NCBI RefSeq assembly: GCF_947488025.1
Contig: NZ_CANKYS010000015.1
Span: 1 to 64,000, forward strand
Direction: 5' to 3'
DNA from: an uncultured Nocardioides sp.
Lineage (GTDB): Bacteria; Actinomycetota; Actinomycetes; Propionibacteriales; Nocardioidaceae
DNA: 64,000 bases
How positions within the stretch are numbered: the stretch's first letter is position 1; each line of letters starts with the position of its first letter. A program made the translations under genes and the position numbers. Under the pieces are notes generated by a model that did not search any database, was not told the DNA's origin, and saw only the letters and a program-made list of their open reading frames with translations. Below, in pieces: positions 8,164 through 16,003 of this stretch.

Positions 8164-8776
8164 GGTCGGGCTGACCCGCCTGCGGATCCCTCTCCTGGTG
8201 GAGGTCCAGCGACATCAGGCGCGCGGCGAGGTCCACCGCAGGACCGAGGAGCAGGATCACCGCGAGGGTGCCGACGCCCACGGTCGCGCCCAGCAGCCAG
8301 CCGCCGAGCGCTCCCCCGCCCTGGACCACGCTGTAGCTCCACCGGAACGGCACCGGCGGGTCCCACGCGAGCGCCGCCGCCTCGGCCGGCCCGGCGCCGG
8401 TGTGGCTGCCGAGGTAGAGCGCGATGCCCACGGCCAGCACGGGGAACGCCGCCACCAGCAGGGCGACCTGCCACCCCAGCGCGTCCGGCGTGTCGAGGAC
8501 GTCGAGCACCACGGACACCGTCACGCCGACGAGGACGACCTGCACCACCGTGCCGATGCCCGGATAGACCTTCCGCAGCGCCGCCAGGGCCACCAGCACG
8601 ACGCCGACGACGAGGTTGACGACCCAGAAGTCGACCCCGGTCGTGAGGGTCAGGCCGTTGACGAACGTCGAGTAGCCGTCCGAGCCGAGGTCGGCCGCCA
8701 GCAGCAGTGCGACGCCGGTGCCCAGGACGAGGCATCCGACGAGGAGCATGGCCGTACGCCGGGGGCTGGGGATCAC
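8156..8776 (-). CDS. YczE/YyaS/YitT family integral membrane protein
   Basis: About 206 residues with five to six hydrophobic segments (AMLLVGCLVLGTGVALLLAA, then VNLVVGVVLVALAAL, VVQVVLVGVTVSVVLDVL, WQVALLVAAFPVLAVGIALY and a last one near residue 170). The glycine-rich LAADLGSDGYSTFVNGL loop between helices is typical of YczE-type proteins. Function is unknown; some relatives in Bacillus affect secondary-metabolite production. It may share a transcript with the GPP34 gene 5 bp downstream, though that gene also has its own leaderless-type box. Confidence 0.75.
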   Translation of the reverse strand: MIPSPRRTAMLLVGCLVLGTGVALLLAADLGSDGYSTFVNGLTLTTGVDFWVVNLVVGVVLVALAALRKVYPGIGTVVQVVLVGVTVSVVLDVLDTPDALGWQVALLVAAFPVLAVGIALYLGSHTGAGPAEAAALAWDPPVPFRWSYSVVQGGGALGGWLLGATVGVGTLAVILLLGPAVDLAARLMSLDLHQERDPQAGQPDLA

Positions 8777-8929
8777 GGCGACAGCATCTCAGGCGCCCCT
8801 GCCCGCCTCCTCGGCGTCCGTCCCGGTGAACACCCGGCGACCGCCCGCCGAACCCGTCCGGACCGGCCTTCCACACCGGGCGGACACCGTCGTACGTTGG
8901 CGATCCCCCCACGTCGGAAGGCAGCACCC

Positions 8930-10228
8930 ATGCGCTCTCGTCCCACCCGCCTCGCCCTCGCCACCGTCGCGACCCTCGCCGTCGCCGGCCTCGGCGCGCC
9001 CGCCCTGACCTCCCCCGCAGCCGCGGGAGCCGGCCATGCCCACCCGGGCAAGACCGGCAAGCCCAGCGAGGTCCGCTTCGCCACCTTCAACGCCTCCCTC
9101 AACCGCGGGGCGGAGGGTCAGCTCGTGGCGGACCTCTCCACTCCCGGCAACGCCCAGGCCGCCGGTGCCGCGGAGACGATCCAGCGCGCCGACGCTGACG
9201 TCGTCCTGGTCAACGAGTTCGACTACGCCGAGGACGGCGAGGCAGCCGAGCTGTTCCGCGACAACTACCTCGCCGTCGGGCAGAACGGCGCCGCACCGGT
9301 CGACTACCCCTACTACTACGTCGCCCCGTCCAACACCGGCGTGCCGAGCGGGTTCGACCTCAACAACAACGGCGTCGTCGGCGAGCCCGGCACCCAGGCC
9401 GGCGGCGACGACTCCCTCGGGTTCGGCCTCTTCCCGGGCCAGTACGGCATGGTCGTCTACTCGAAGTACCCCATCGCGACCGACGACGTCCGCACCTTCC
9501 AGGAGTTCCTCTGGAAGGACATGCCGGGCGCCGTGCTGCCCGACGACCCGGCCACACCCGCGCCGGCCGACTGGTACTCCGCCGAGGAGCTCGACGTCTT
9601 CCGCCTGTCCTCGAAGTCGCACTGGGACGTGCCGATCAAGCTGCCGGGTCGCAAGCCGGTCCACTTCCTCGTCTCCCACCCGACACCGCCCAGCTTCGAC
9701 GGCACCGAGGACCGCAACGGCCGGCGCAACCACGACGAGATCCGCTTCTGGGCCGACTACGTCACCGGCGGGCGCACCGCGTCCTACATCTACGACGACC
9801 AGGGCGGCACCGGCGGCCTCGGGCGCGGGCAGGACTTCGTGATCGCCGGCGACCAGAACGCCGACCCGTTCGACGGTGACTCGTACGACGACGCGATCCT
9901 CCAGCTGCTCGACCACCCGCGGGTCCAGGACCCGATGCCGACCTCGGCCGGCGCGGTCGACGCGACCCAACGCGATCAGCGCATCAACCTCACCCACGAG
10001 GGCCCGGCCGAGCAGGACACCGCCGACTTCGCCGACGGCGCGCCGGGCAACCTCCGCGTCGACTACGTGCTGCCCAGCGAGCGACTGGTGGTCCGCGACA
10101 CCGGCGTCTTCTGGCCCACGTCGAGCGACCCGCTGTTCGCCCGCCTGATCGGGACGTTCCCCTTCCCGGTCACCGACCACCGCCTGGTGTGGCTGGACCT
10201 GGGCACCGAACGACCGCACGGTCGCTGA
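8930..10228 (+). CDS. Secreted endonuclease/exonuclease/phosphatase family protein
   Basis: 432 residues from the ATG at 8930. A Sec-type signal peptide (MRSRPTRLALATVATLAVAG, ending near PAAAGAGHA) precedes the catalytic domain, which starts SEVRFATFNASLNRG. Family landmarks are the NEFDYAE acidic motif, VSHPTPPSF, AGDQNADP, and the C-terminal TDHRLVWLDL His. The fold cleaves phosphodiester bonds in nucleic acids or phospholipids. It is exported, and the following gene is PhoX, so it may release phosphate from extracellular DNA or lipid (inference). A GTTCACC box lies at 8825-8831 on the opposite strand upstream. Confidence 0.85.
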   Translation: MRSRPTRLALATVATLAVAGLGAPALTSPAAAGAGHAHPGKTGKPSEVRFATFNASLNRGAEGQLVADLSTPGNAQAAGAAETIQRADADVVLVNEFDYAEDGEAAELFRDNYLAVGQNGAAPVDYPYYYVAPSNTGVPSGFDLNNNGVVGEPGTQAGGDDSLGFGLFPGQYGMVVYSKYPIATDDVRTFQEFLWKDMPGAVLPDDPATPAPADWYSAEELDVFRLSSKSHWDVPIKLPGRKPVHFLVSHPTPPSFDGTEDRNGRRNHDEIRFWADYVTGGRTASYIYDDQGGTGGLGRGQDFVIAGDQNADPFDGDSYDDAILQLLDHPRVQDPMPTSAGAVDATQRDQRINLTHEGPAEQDTADFADGAPGNLRVDYVLPSERLVVRDTGVFWPTSSDPLFARLIGTFPFPVTDHRLVWLDLGTERPHGR

Positions 10229-10244
10229 ACCCGCAGCCGCTTCG

Positions 10245-10293
10245 CCGAGGGGCCGGCGGACGTTCACCTGACGTCCATCCGCCGGCCCCTCGG
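10245..10293. terminator. Strong hairpin terminator between the two phosphatase genes
   Basis: A perfect 16-bp stem pairs 10245-10260 with 10278-10293 (CCGAGGGGCCGGCGGA and its complement), with a 17-nt loop. There is no T-tract, as is usual in high-GC actinobacteria. It lies 17 bp after the first gene and would end its transcript before phoX. Confidence 0.8.
10262..10283 (+). promoter_or_regulatory. PHO-box-like direct repeat upstream of phoX
   Basis: Two adjacent 11-nt units read GTTCACCTGAC (10262-10272) and GTCCATCCGCC (10273-10283). This fits the actinobacterial PhoP box, which is built from 11-nt repeats beginning GTTCAYC. It lies 75 bp before the phoX ATG, partly inside the terminator hairpin. 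Control by phosphate starvation is inferred from the match and from the neighbours. Confidence 0.55.
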
Positions 10294-10357
10294 GGGGCCA
10301 CCCGGGTGACGAGAGTCGGCGTGTCCGCCCGACCTCAGATCTCCGGAGACTCCCCCC

Positions 10358-12418
10358 ATGCCGCACAGCCCCTCGACGAGCACCAGCCCCTCCCCGAGCC
10401 CGACCCGCACGCTGCTGCCGATGGCCGGTCAGACCCACGGCAGCCGCAGCGCCGTCACCTGCCACCTGCGCTGCGGCGACGCCTGCTTCCAGGCCGTGCC
10501 CAACACCACCGAGACGTCCTACTTCCGCGACGTCGCCGCCACCGTGCTGAGCCGCCGCTCGGTCGTCAGCACCGGCCTCTCCGTCGCCGCGCTCACCGCC
10601 GTTCCGATGGCCCGCGCCGCTGCCGCACCGGCCCCCGGACCGAAGCCCGGCAAGGGCGGTCACGGCAAGCCCGGCACCCTGCCCTTCACGCCGATCGCGC
10701 CCGCCGCCACCACCGTCGACGACGTCACCGTGCCCGTCGGCTACCGCTGGGACCCGATCCTGCGCTGGGGCGACCCGATCCTCCCCGGCGCCCCCGCGTT
10801 CGACCCCAACGCGCAGACGCCCGAGGCGCAGGCCGGCCAGTTCGGCTACAACAACGACTACCTCGACATCATCGAGACCAACCGCTCCGGCACGGAGGCG
10901 CTGCTCGTGTGCAACCACGAGTACACCAACGAGGGCATCATGTTCCCGCCCGGCACCGACCCGGCGACGATCATCCGCACCGCGTGGGCCGCGCACGGCA
11001 TGTCGGTGGTGCAGCTGAAGCGGCGCCGGCGCGGCGACGTGTGGTCGTACGTCCCGGGTGCGCGCCTCAACCGCCGCATCACGCTCGACACCCCGTTCGC
11101 CGTGGACGGGCCCGCTGCCGGGTCCGACCTGCTCAAGACGGCGGCCGACCCGACGGGTCGCACCGTCCGCGGCACGATGAACAACTGCGCGGGGGGTACG
11201 ACGCCGTGGGGCACGGTCCTGTCGGGCGAGGAGAACTTCAACCAGTACTTCCGCGCCACCGGCACCGACCCGAAGGAGACCCGCTACGGCCTCTCCGCGA
11301 CCCAGGACTCGCGCAACTGGCGCTCGCTCGACCCGCGCTGGGACGCCACCACCGCCGACTACCGCAACGAGCCCAACCGCTTCGGCTGGGTCGTGGAGCT
11401 CGACCCGAGCGACCCGACCTCGACGCCGGTCAAGCACACCGCGATGGGCCGCTTCAAGCACGAGGGCGCCAACGTGATCGTCAACCGCGACGGGCACGCG
11501 GTGGCCTACATGGGCGACGACGAGCGCTTCGACTACGTCTACCGCTTCGTCTCCCGCGACACGATGCGCCCCGGCAACAGCCCGAAGGCCCGGCGCCACA
11601 ACCTGACGCTCCTGAGCGAGGGCGACCTGTCGGTCGCGCGGTTCACCGGCGACGGCCTCGGGGACGGCGTCAGCGACGGCTCCGGCGAGTGGATCCCGCT
11701 CACCCGCGGCGGCCAGTCGATGGTGCCCGGCTTCACGCTCGAGGAGGTCCTCGTCTACACGCGCCTCGCCGCCGACGCGGTGCAGCCGACCAAGATGGAC
11801 CGCCCCGAGGACGTCGAGCCCAACCTGCACAACGGCCGCATCTACGTCGCCTGCACCAACAACACCGACCGGGGCAAGGTCGGCAAGGAGGGCCCCACCG
11901 AGCCCAACCCGCGCCCGGCCAACAAGGACGGCCACGTCGTGGAGATGATCCCGACCGGGGGCGACCACACGGCCGACACGTTCGGCTGGAACCTGTTCCT
12001 CATCTGCGGCGACGAGGCCTCCGCCGGGCGCTACTTCGGCGGCTGGACCGGTCCGGTCTCGCCGATCTCCTGCCCCGACAACGTCGCCTTCGACAGCCGC
12101 GGCAACCTGTGGGTCTCGACCGACGGGCAGCCGAGCGCGATCAAGGTCAACGACGGCCTGTTCAAGGTGCCGGTCGAGGGTCCCGAGCGGGGCCACGTGC
12201 AGCAGTTCCTGGCCGTGCCGTCCGGCGCCGAGACCTGCGGGCCGGTCATCCGCGACCGCGAGGACTCGGTGTTCGTCGCCGTCCAGCACCCGGGCGAGGA
12301 CGGCTCCTGGGCCGCCCCGCAGTCGCGCTTCCCCGACTACGTGCCCGTCGGCGCCACGGCGCCCGCCGGCCAGCTCGCCGGCCCCCGGCCGACCGTGGTC
12401 CAGGTGACCCGCAGCTAG
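10358..12418 (+). CDS. phoX: PhoX-type alkaline phosphatase (DUF839), Tat-exported
   Basis: 686 residues, the usual PhoX length. A twin-arginine signal SRRSVVSTGLSVAALTA is near residue 63, after an unusually long N-region with CHLRCGDACF. Family landmarks include GYRWDPILRWGDPI, LVCNHEYTNEG, GTMNNCAGGTTPWGT with nearby SGEENFN, and GRFKHEGANV. PhoX enzymes are monomeric, need calcium and iron, and release phosphate from many esters outside the cell. The ATG at 10358 follows a CGGAGAC site. A PHO-box-like repeat upstream suggests PhoP control. It is one of several Tat-type substrates near the tat operon in this window. Confidence 0.92.
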   Translation: MPHSPSTSTSPSPSPTRTLLPMAGQTHGSRSAVTCHLRCGDACFQAVPNTTETSYFRDVAATVLSRRSVVSTGLSVAALTAVPMARAAAAPAPGPKPGKGGHGKPGTLPFTPIAPAATTVDDVTVPVGYRWDPILRWGDPILPGAPAFDPNAQTPEAQAGQFGYNNDYLDIIETNRSGTEALLVCNHEYTNEGIMFPPGTDPATIIRTAWAAHGMSVVQLKRRRRGDVWSYVPGARLNRRITLDTPFAVDGPAAGSDLLKTAADPTGRTVRGTMNNCAGGTTPWGTVLSGEENFNQYFRATGTDPKETRYGLSATQDSRNWRSLDPRWDATTADYRNEPNRFGWVVELDPSDPTSTPVKHTAMGRFKHEGANVIVNRDGHAVAYMGDDERFDYVYRFVSRDTMRPGNSPKARRHNLTLLSEGDLSVARFTGDGLGDGVSDGSGEWIPLTRGGQSMVPGFTLEEVLVYTRLAADAVQPTKMDRPEDVEPNLHNGRIYVACTNNTDRGKVGKEGPTEPNPRPANKDGHVVEMIPTGGDHTADTFGWNLFLICGDEASAGRYFGGWTGPVSPISCPDNVAFDSRGNLWVSTDGQPSAIKVNDGLFKVPVEGPERGHVQQFLAVPSGAETCGPVIRDREDSVFVAVQHPGEDGSWAAPQSRFPDYVPVGATAPAGQLAGPRPTVVQVTRS

Positions 12419-12424
12419 CGCACC

Positions 12425-12430
12425 TACGAT
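12425..12430 (+). promoter_or_regulatory. Leaderless-type -10 box for the ceramidase-like gene
   Basis: TACGAT is followed by 6 nt and a GTG start at 12437; no ribosome site is present. It lies 6 bp after the phoX stop. Confidence 0.5.
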
Positions 12431-12436
12431 CGACCC

Positions 12437-13237
12437 GTGCCGCGGCCCCTCACCACCACCGTCGCGGTCGCGGCCGGGTCGACGGCGCTGCTGGTCCTGG
12501 CCGTCGCGGAGGGATGGCTCGGCCCGGACGTCGGGCGCGGTGCGAACTTCTGCGAGATGGCGTACGACGGCGCGGTCGCGCAGCCGGCCAACACGCTGTC
12601 CAACCTCGGCTTCGTCGTCGCCGGCCTCCTGGTCGCCAGGCACGCCCAGCAACGCCAGGAGGACCCCGCGCACGCCCGGGACGTCATGTCGACGGCGGTG
12701 GCCACCTTCTTCGCGTGCGTCGTGGTGCTGCTCGGCCCCGGGTCCGCCGCGATGCACGCCACCCAGAGCGCGTGGGGCGGCCACCTCGACATGCTGAGCA
12801 TGTACCTCGTCGCCGGCTTCGCCGCGGCCTGGGCCTGGGTCCGGTGGACCCGGCGCGGCACCGCCTGGTTCGTGACGGCGTACATCGTCTGCGTCGCGGC
12901 GTGCGAGCTCGTGGGGCTGTGGCCCGACCCGGTCCCCGTCGTCCACTACTCCGGCAACCTCGCCTTCGCGGTGCTACTGGCCGGCGCCGTCGTGCTGGAG
13001 ACGGCGCTGTGGCGGCGCGGTGAGACCAGCCGGGTCTTCCGGCACGGCGTCGTCGCGCTGGCCTCGATGCTGGTCGCCTTCACCATCTGGCTGCTGAGCA
13101 ACGCCGGCTGGTGCGACCCCGACTCGCTCCTGCAGGGCCACGCGGCGTGGCACCTGCTGTGCGCGGTCGCGGCCTACTGGCTCTACCGGCTCTACGCCTC
13201 CGAACGACGTGCGGTCCGCTCACCCGCGGGGGTGTGA
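12437..13237 (+). CDS. Ceramidase-like integral membrane protein (CREST superfamily)
   Basis: 266 residues with about seven hydrophobic segments. The alkaline-ceramidase pattern is recognisable: an early NFCEMAY acidic site, QPANTLSNLGFVVAGLL, a serine/histidine pair in GPGSAAMHATQSAWGGHLDM, and C-terminal HAAWHLLCAVAAYWLYRLY with two histidines that bind zinc in known members. Alkaline ceramidases hydrolyse the amide of sphingoid lipids; most actinobacteria lack typical sphingolipids, so the substrate here is unknown and may be another amide-linked lipid. It begins 18 bp after phoX with its own leaderless-type box. Confidence 0.78.
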   Translation: MPRPLTTTVAVAAGSTALLVLAVAEGWLGPDVGRGANFCEMAYDGAVAQPANTLSNLGFVVAGLLVARHAQQRQEDPAHARDVMSTAVATFFACVVVLLGPGSAAMHATQSAWGGHLDMLSMYLVAGFAAAWAWVRWTRRGTAWFVTAYIVCVAACELVGLWPDPVPVVHYSGNLAFAVLLAGAVVLETALWRRGETSRVFRHGVVALASMLVAFTIWLLSNAGWCDPDSLLQGHAAWHLLCAVAAYWLYRLYASERRAVRSPAGV

Positions 13238-13369
13238 TCGGCCGTTCCACCCATCCGACCCCGTCGGCCGCCCCGAATGAGCTGAGTCACACCAGCCGGG
13301 CCTCAGTCCCGGCGGGCCGTCGGAGGCGCGGCGTCCTCGAACGCACAGCGACACCTGGATGGAGCACGC

Positions 13370-14287
13370 ATGTTCGGCAAGGCAGTAGTCACAGACATGA
13401 TCAACCGGAGCGCGGAGAACGAGACCGACCGCCGGCTGTTCCTCAAGTCGGCCGGCGTCGCCGGTCTCGGAGTGGTCGGTGCGGGTGCGCTCGGCGCGAC
13501 CACCGCCGCACCGGCGGGGGCCGCGGGCATCAGCGACGGCGCGGTGCTCAACTTCGCCCTCAACCTGGAGTACCTCGAGGCCGAGTTCTACTCCTACGCC
13601 TTCTACGGCCACGGCATCAGCGACAAGCTGACGTCCGGCAAGGGCAAGAAGGGCGGCGTCATCGGCGGCAAGAAGGTCGACTTCAAGACGCCGGCGATCT
13701 ACAACTACGCCAAGGAGATCGCCTGGGACGAGCTTCACCACGTGCAGTTCCTCCGCAAGGCGCTCGGCGGCGCCAAGGTCGCCCGGCCGCAGATCGACCT
13801 GCAGAACAGCTTCACCGCCGCGGCGACGGCGGCCGGCCTGATCCAGCCCGGCCAGACCTTCGACCCGTTCGCCAACGAGAACAACTTCCTGCTGGCCGCC
13901 TACCTCTTCGAGGACGTCGGCGTCACGGCCTACAAGGGCGCTGCGCCGCTGATCTCCAACAAGACCTACCTGGAGGCGGCCGCCGGCATCCTCGCGGTCG
14001 AGGCCTACCACGCCGGGCTGGTCCGCTCGGCGCTCTACTCCAAGGACCTGCAGGACGCCGCGCGCGCCATCTCCAACGCTCGCGACAGCCTCGACGGCAA
14101 GGGCAACCGCGACCAGCCGATCGGCACGGCGAAGTCGGCCAACATCACGCCGACCGACGGCAGCGGCATCGCGTTCAGCCGCTCGGCGGGTGAGGTGCTC
14201 AACGTGGTCTACCTCAACCCGAAGTCGGTCACCAAGGGCGGCTTCTTCCCCAAGGGCGTCAACGGCACGATCAACAAGAGCGCGTGA
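13370..14287 (+). CDS. Tat-exported ferritin-like domain protein
   Basis: 305 residues. A Tat signal (DRRLFLKSAGVAGLGVVGAG) lies at about residues 20-40, with a predicted cleavage near APAGAAG. The mature part is a ferritin-like four-helix domain of the desiccation-related PCC13-62 type: NLEYLEAEFYSYAFYG on one helix, AKEIAWDELHHVQFLRKAL on a second, and later LEAAAGILAVEAYHAGL. Glu and His residues (E..E, EIxxDELHH, EAYH) could form a di-iron site. The ATG has a GGATGGAG site. It is the first gene of a run leading to tatB-tatA-tatC and an Nramp transporter, which makes it the likely cargo of that Tat system. The exact role, metal storage or peroxide defence, is unknown. Confidence 0.85.
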   Translation: MFGKAVVTDMINRSAENETDRRLFLKSAGVAGLGVVGAGALGATTAAPAGAAGISDGAVLNFALNLEYLEAEFYSYAFYGHGISDKLTSGKGKKGGVIGGKKVDFKTPAIYNYAKEIAWDELHHVQFLRKALGGAKVARPQIDLQNSFTAAATAAGLIQPGQTFDPFANENNFLLAAYLFEDVGVTAYKGAAPLISNKTYLEAAAGILAVEAYHAGLVRSALYSKDLQDAARAISNARDSLDGKGNRDQPIGTAKSANITPTDGSGIAFSRSAGEVLNVVYLNPKSVTKGGFFPKGVNGTINKSA

Positions 14288-14460
14288 TCGTCGTGCCGGG
14301 GATCGAGCTGCTGGGTGTGCTCCTGCTCGGCCTCGTGGTGCTCCGCGCCGCGTGGCTCGCCACGCACCCAGCCGTGCACCACGCCGCGATGCGGCCCGCC
14401 CACTGGTCCGCCGAGGTCGACCGCGTGCTGAGCCGCGGCACGGAGAAGCACCGGGCCTGA
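14284..14460 (+). CDS. Small single-pass membrane protein, 58 residues
   Basis: A GTG at 14284 overlaps the ferritin-like stop (GTGA) and opens a 58-codon frame to the TGA at 14458. The product has a strongly hydrophobic N-terminal segment (VVPGIELLGVLLLGLVVLRA) and a charged His/Arg-rich tail (THPAVHHAAM, SRGTEKHRA). The coupling, the amphipathic layout and the absence of any other use for this 247-bp gap before tatB support a real gene. The layout resembles a TatA/E-like mini-protein (membrane helix plus basic tail), but it lacks the amphipathic helix. I do not recognise a family. Confidence 0.55.
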   Translation: MIVVPGIELLGVLLLGLVVLRAAWLATHPAVHHAAMRPAHWSAEVDRVLSRGTEKHRA

Positions 14461-14534
14461 GCGTTTCCCCTTCCCGGACGGTCCGGGCGCCACCTGGCGT
14501 CCGGGCCGCCCCGGGGCAGTTGAGAGGACACCAC

Positions 14535-14873
14535 ATGTTCGGCATCGGACTTCCTGAGCTCGCCGTCATCGCCTTCTTCGGCGTGGTGCTGCTCGGGCCC
14601 GACAAGCTCCCCGGGCTGGCCAAGCAGCTGGCCCACGGGATCAAGACCGCCAAGCGGATGGGTGACTCCGTCCGTGACGACCTGCGCTCCTCGCTCGGAG
14701 ACGACTACGCCGACCTCGAGCTGCGCGACCTCAACCCCCGCGAGCTCATCCGCCGCCAGGTCGAGGAAGCGCTCGCCGAGCGCGACGAGGAGGAGGTCGA
14801 CGACGAGACCGTCGAGGAGATCGTCGACGAGGTCCTCACCCCCGCAACACCCGATGAAAGGAAGACCGCATGA
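14535..14873 (+). CDS. tatB: Sec-independent translocase subunit TatB
   Basis: 112 residues: an N-terminal membrane helix MFGIGLPELAVIAFFGVVLL, the GPDKLPGLAKQL hinge typical of TatA/B proteins, an amphipathic helix, and an acidic C-terminal tail (ERDEEEVDDETVEEIVDEV). The longer acidic tail and the GPDKLP hinge favour TatB over TatA. TatB binds twin-arginine substrates with TatC. The start has a GAGAGGA site. Its stop overlaps the tatA start by 4 nt. Confidence 0.85.
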   Translation: MFGIGLPELAVIAFFGVVLLGPDKLPGLAKQLAHGIKTAKRMGDSVRDDLRSSLGDDYADLELRDLNPRELIRRQVEEALAERDEEEVDDETVEEIVDEVLTPATPDERKTA

Positions 14874-15166
14874 CTTCCACCACGACGCCCCTCCTGATCG
14901 GAGGGCTGGGCGGCATGGAGCTGCTCATCATCCTGGCCGTCCTGCTCCTGCTCTTCGGAGCCTCCAAGCTCCCCGAGCTGGCCCGCGGTTCCGGCCAGGC
15001 CCTGCGCATCTTCAAGTCCGAGACCAAGGGGCTGATGGACGACGGGAAGGACACCAAGGACACGTCGGACGAGGCCGAGCCGAAGCACGTGGCCGCTCCG
15101 GCTGACGTGGCCGTGGACCCGATCGTCGTCGAGACGCCCCGCGGCCAGGACGCCTCGCGCGGCTGA
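14870..15166 (+). CDS. tatA: Sec-independent translocase subunit TatA
   Basis: 98 residues: MELLIILAVLLLLFGASKLP membrane helix and hinge, then the amphipathic ELARGSGQALRIFKSETKGL helix and a polar tail. The FGASKLP hinge is characteristic of TatA, the pore-forming subunit. The ATGA overlap with tatB indicates coupled translation. tatC starts 12 bp downstream. Confidence 0.88.
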   Translation: MTSTTTPLLIGGLGGMELLIILAVLLLLFGASKLPELARGSGQALRIFKSETKGLMDDGKDTKDTSDEAEPKHVAAPADVAVDPIVVETPRGQDASRG

Positions 15167-15177
15167 GAGGACCAGCA

Positions 15178-16002
15178 ATGTCGATCGCCAGTGTCACCGA
15201 CATGCTCCGTGTCGCACCCAGCCATCCCGGCTCGACCCCTGGGTCGATGTCGTTGGCCGGCCAGCTCCGCGAGCTGCGGGCGAGGCTGATCCGGTCCGCA
15301 CTCGTCCTCGTGGTGGCGTTCGGCGTCTCGCTGCTCTTCTTCGACCCGCTCCTCGCGCTCGTCCTCGGCCCCTACAACCAGGCTCGCGACCTGGTGGGGG
15401 CGGACACCACGACCTCGGCGTACGTCGCCGGGGCCACAGGTCCGCTCATGCTCCACCTCAAGCTCTGCGGCGTCGCCGCCCTCATGGCCGCCAGTCCCTA
15501 CTGGCTGTGGCAGGCCTGGGCGTTCGTCGTCCCCGGGCTGCTGGAGCGCGAGCGGCGGTGGTCGCGCGTCTTCGCGCTGGTCGCCGGCCCCCTCTTCATC
15601 GGGGGCGTCGCCCTCGGCTACTACGTGCTCCCCAAGGGCCTCGGCGTGCTGATCGGCTTCACCCCCGACGGGCTCGAGAACCTGGTCGAGTTCGGCGACT
15701 ACTTCTCCTTCTTCACCCGGATGCTGCTGGTCTTCGGCCTCGCCGTCGAGCTGCCCTTCTTCCTGGTGCTGCTCAACCTCGCCGGCGTCGTGACCGGCGC
15801 GCAGCTCGGGCGGCACCGGTCGATCATCATGATGGCCACGGTGGTCTTCGCGGCGATCGCGACGCCGTCGACCGACCCGTTCTCGATGCTCATGCTGGCC
15901 GTCCCGATGATGGTGCTCTTCCTCGTCGCGGAGGTCATCACCCGCGCCGTCGACCGACGCCGCGCCGCCCGCGCGCTCGCCCAGGTGCGGATCGGGGACT
16001 GA
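15178..16002 (+). CDS. tatC: Sec-independent translocase subunit TatC
   Basis: 274 residues with six membrane segments. The family N-terminal region SLAGQLRELRARLIRSALVL, the periplasmic PF-type loop replaced here by GPYNQARDLVGAD, and FVVPGLLERERRWSRVF followed by a conserved core segment (GYYVLPKGLGVLIGF) identify TatC, the substrate receptor. The ORF begins with about 25 residues before the first conserved helix, so a later start (M at about residue 24, SMSLAGQL) is possible. Gene order B-A-C with a ferritin-like Tat cargo upstream differs from the usual actinobacterial tatA-tatC arrangement beside the proteasome genes, so this may be a second, dedicated Tat system. Confidence 0.88.
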   Translation: MSIASVTDMLRVAPSHPGSTPGSMSLAGQLRELRARLIRSALVLVVAFGVSLLFFDPLLALVLGPYNQARDLVGADTTTSAYVAGATGPLMLHLKLCGVAALMAASPYWLWQAWAFVVPGLLERERRWSRVFALVAGPLFIGGVALGYYVLPKGLGVLIGFTPDGLENLVEFGDYFSFFTRMLLVFGLAVELPFFLVLLNLAGVVTGAQLGRHRSIIMMATVVFAAIATPSTDPFSMLMLAVPMMVLFLVAEVITRAVDRRRAARALAQVRIGD

Positions 16003-16003
16003 C

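Noticed and set aside
8789..12946. Minus-strand open frame of 1,385 codons.
   Set aside because: It runs antisense to the secreted phosphodiesterase, PhoX and the ceramidase-like gene, which all have clear family motifs. Composition (Val/Arg/Gly-rich, no domain) is typical of a high-GC shadow frame.
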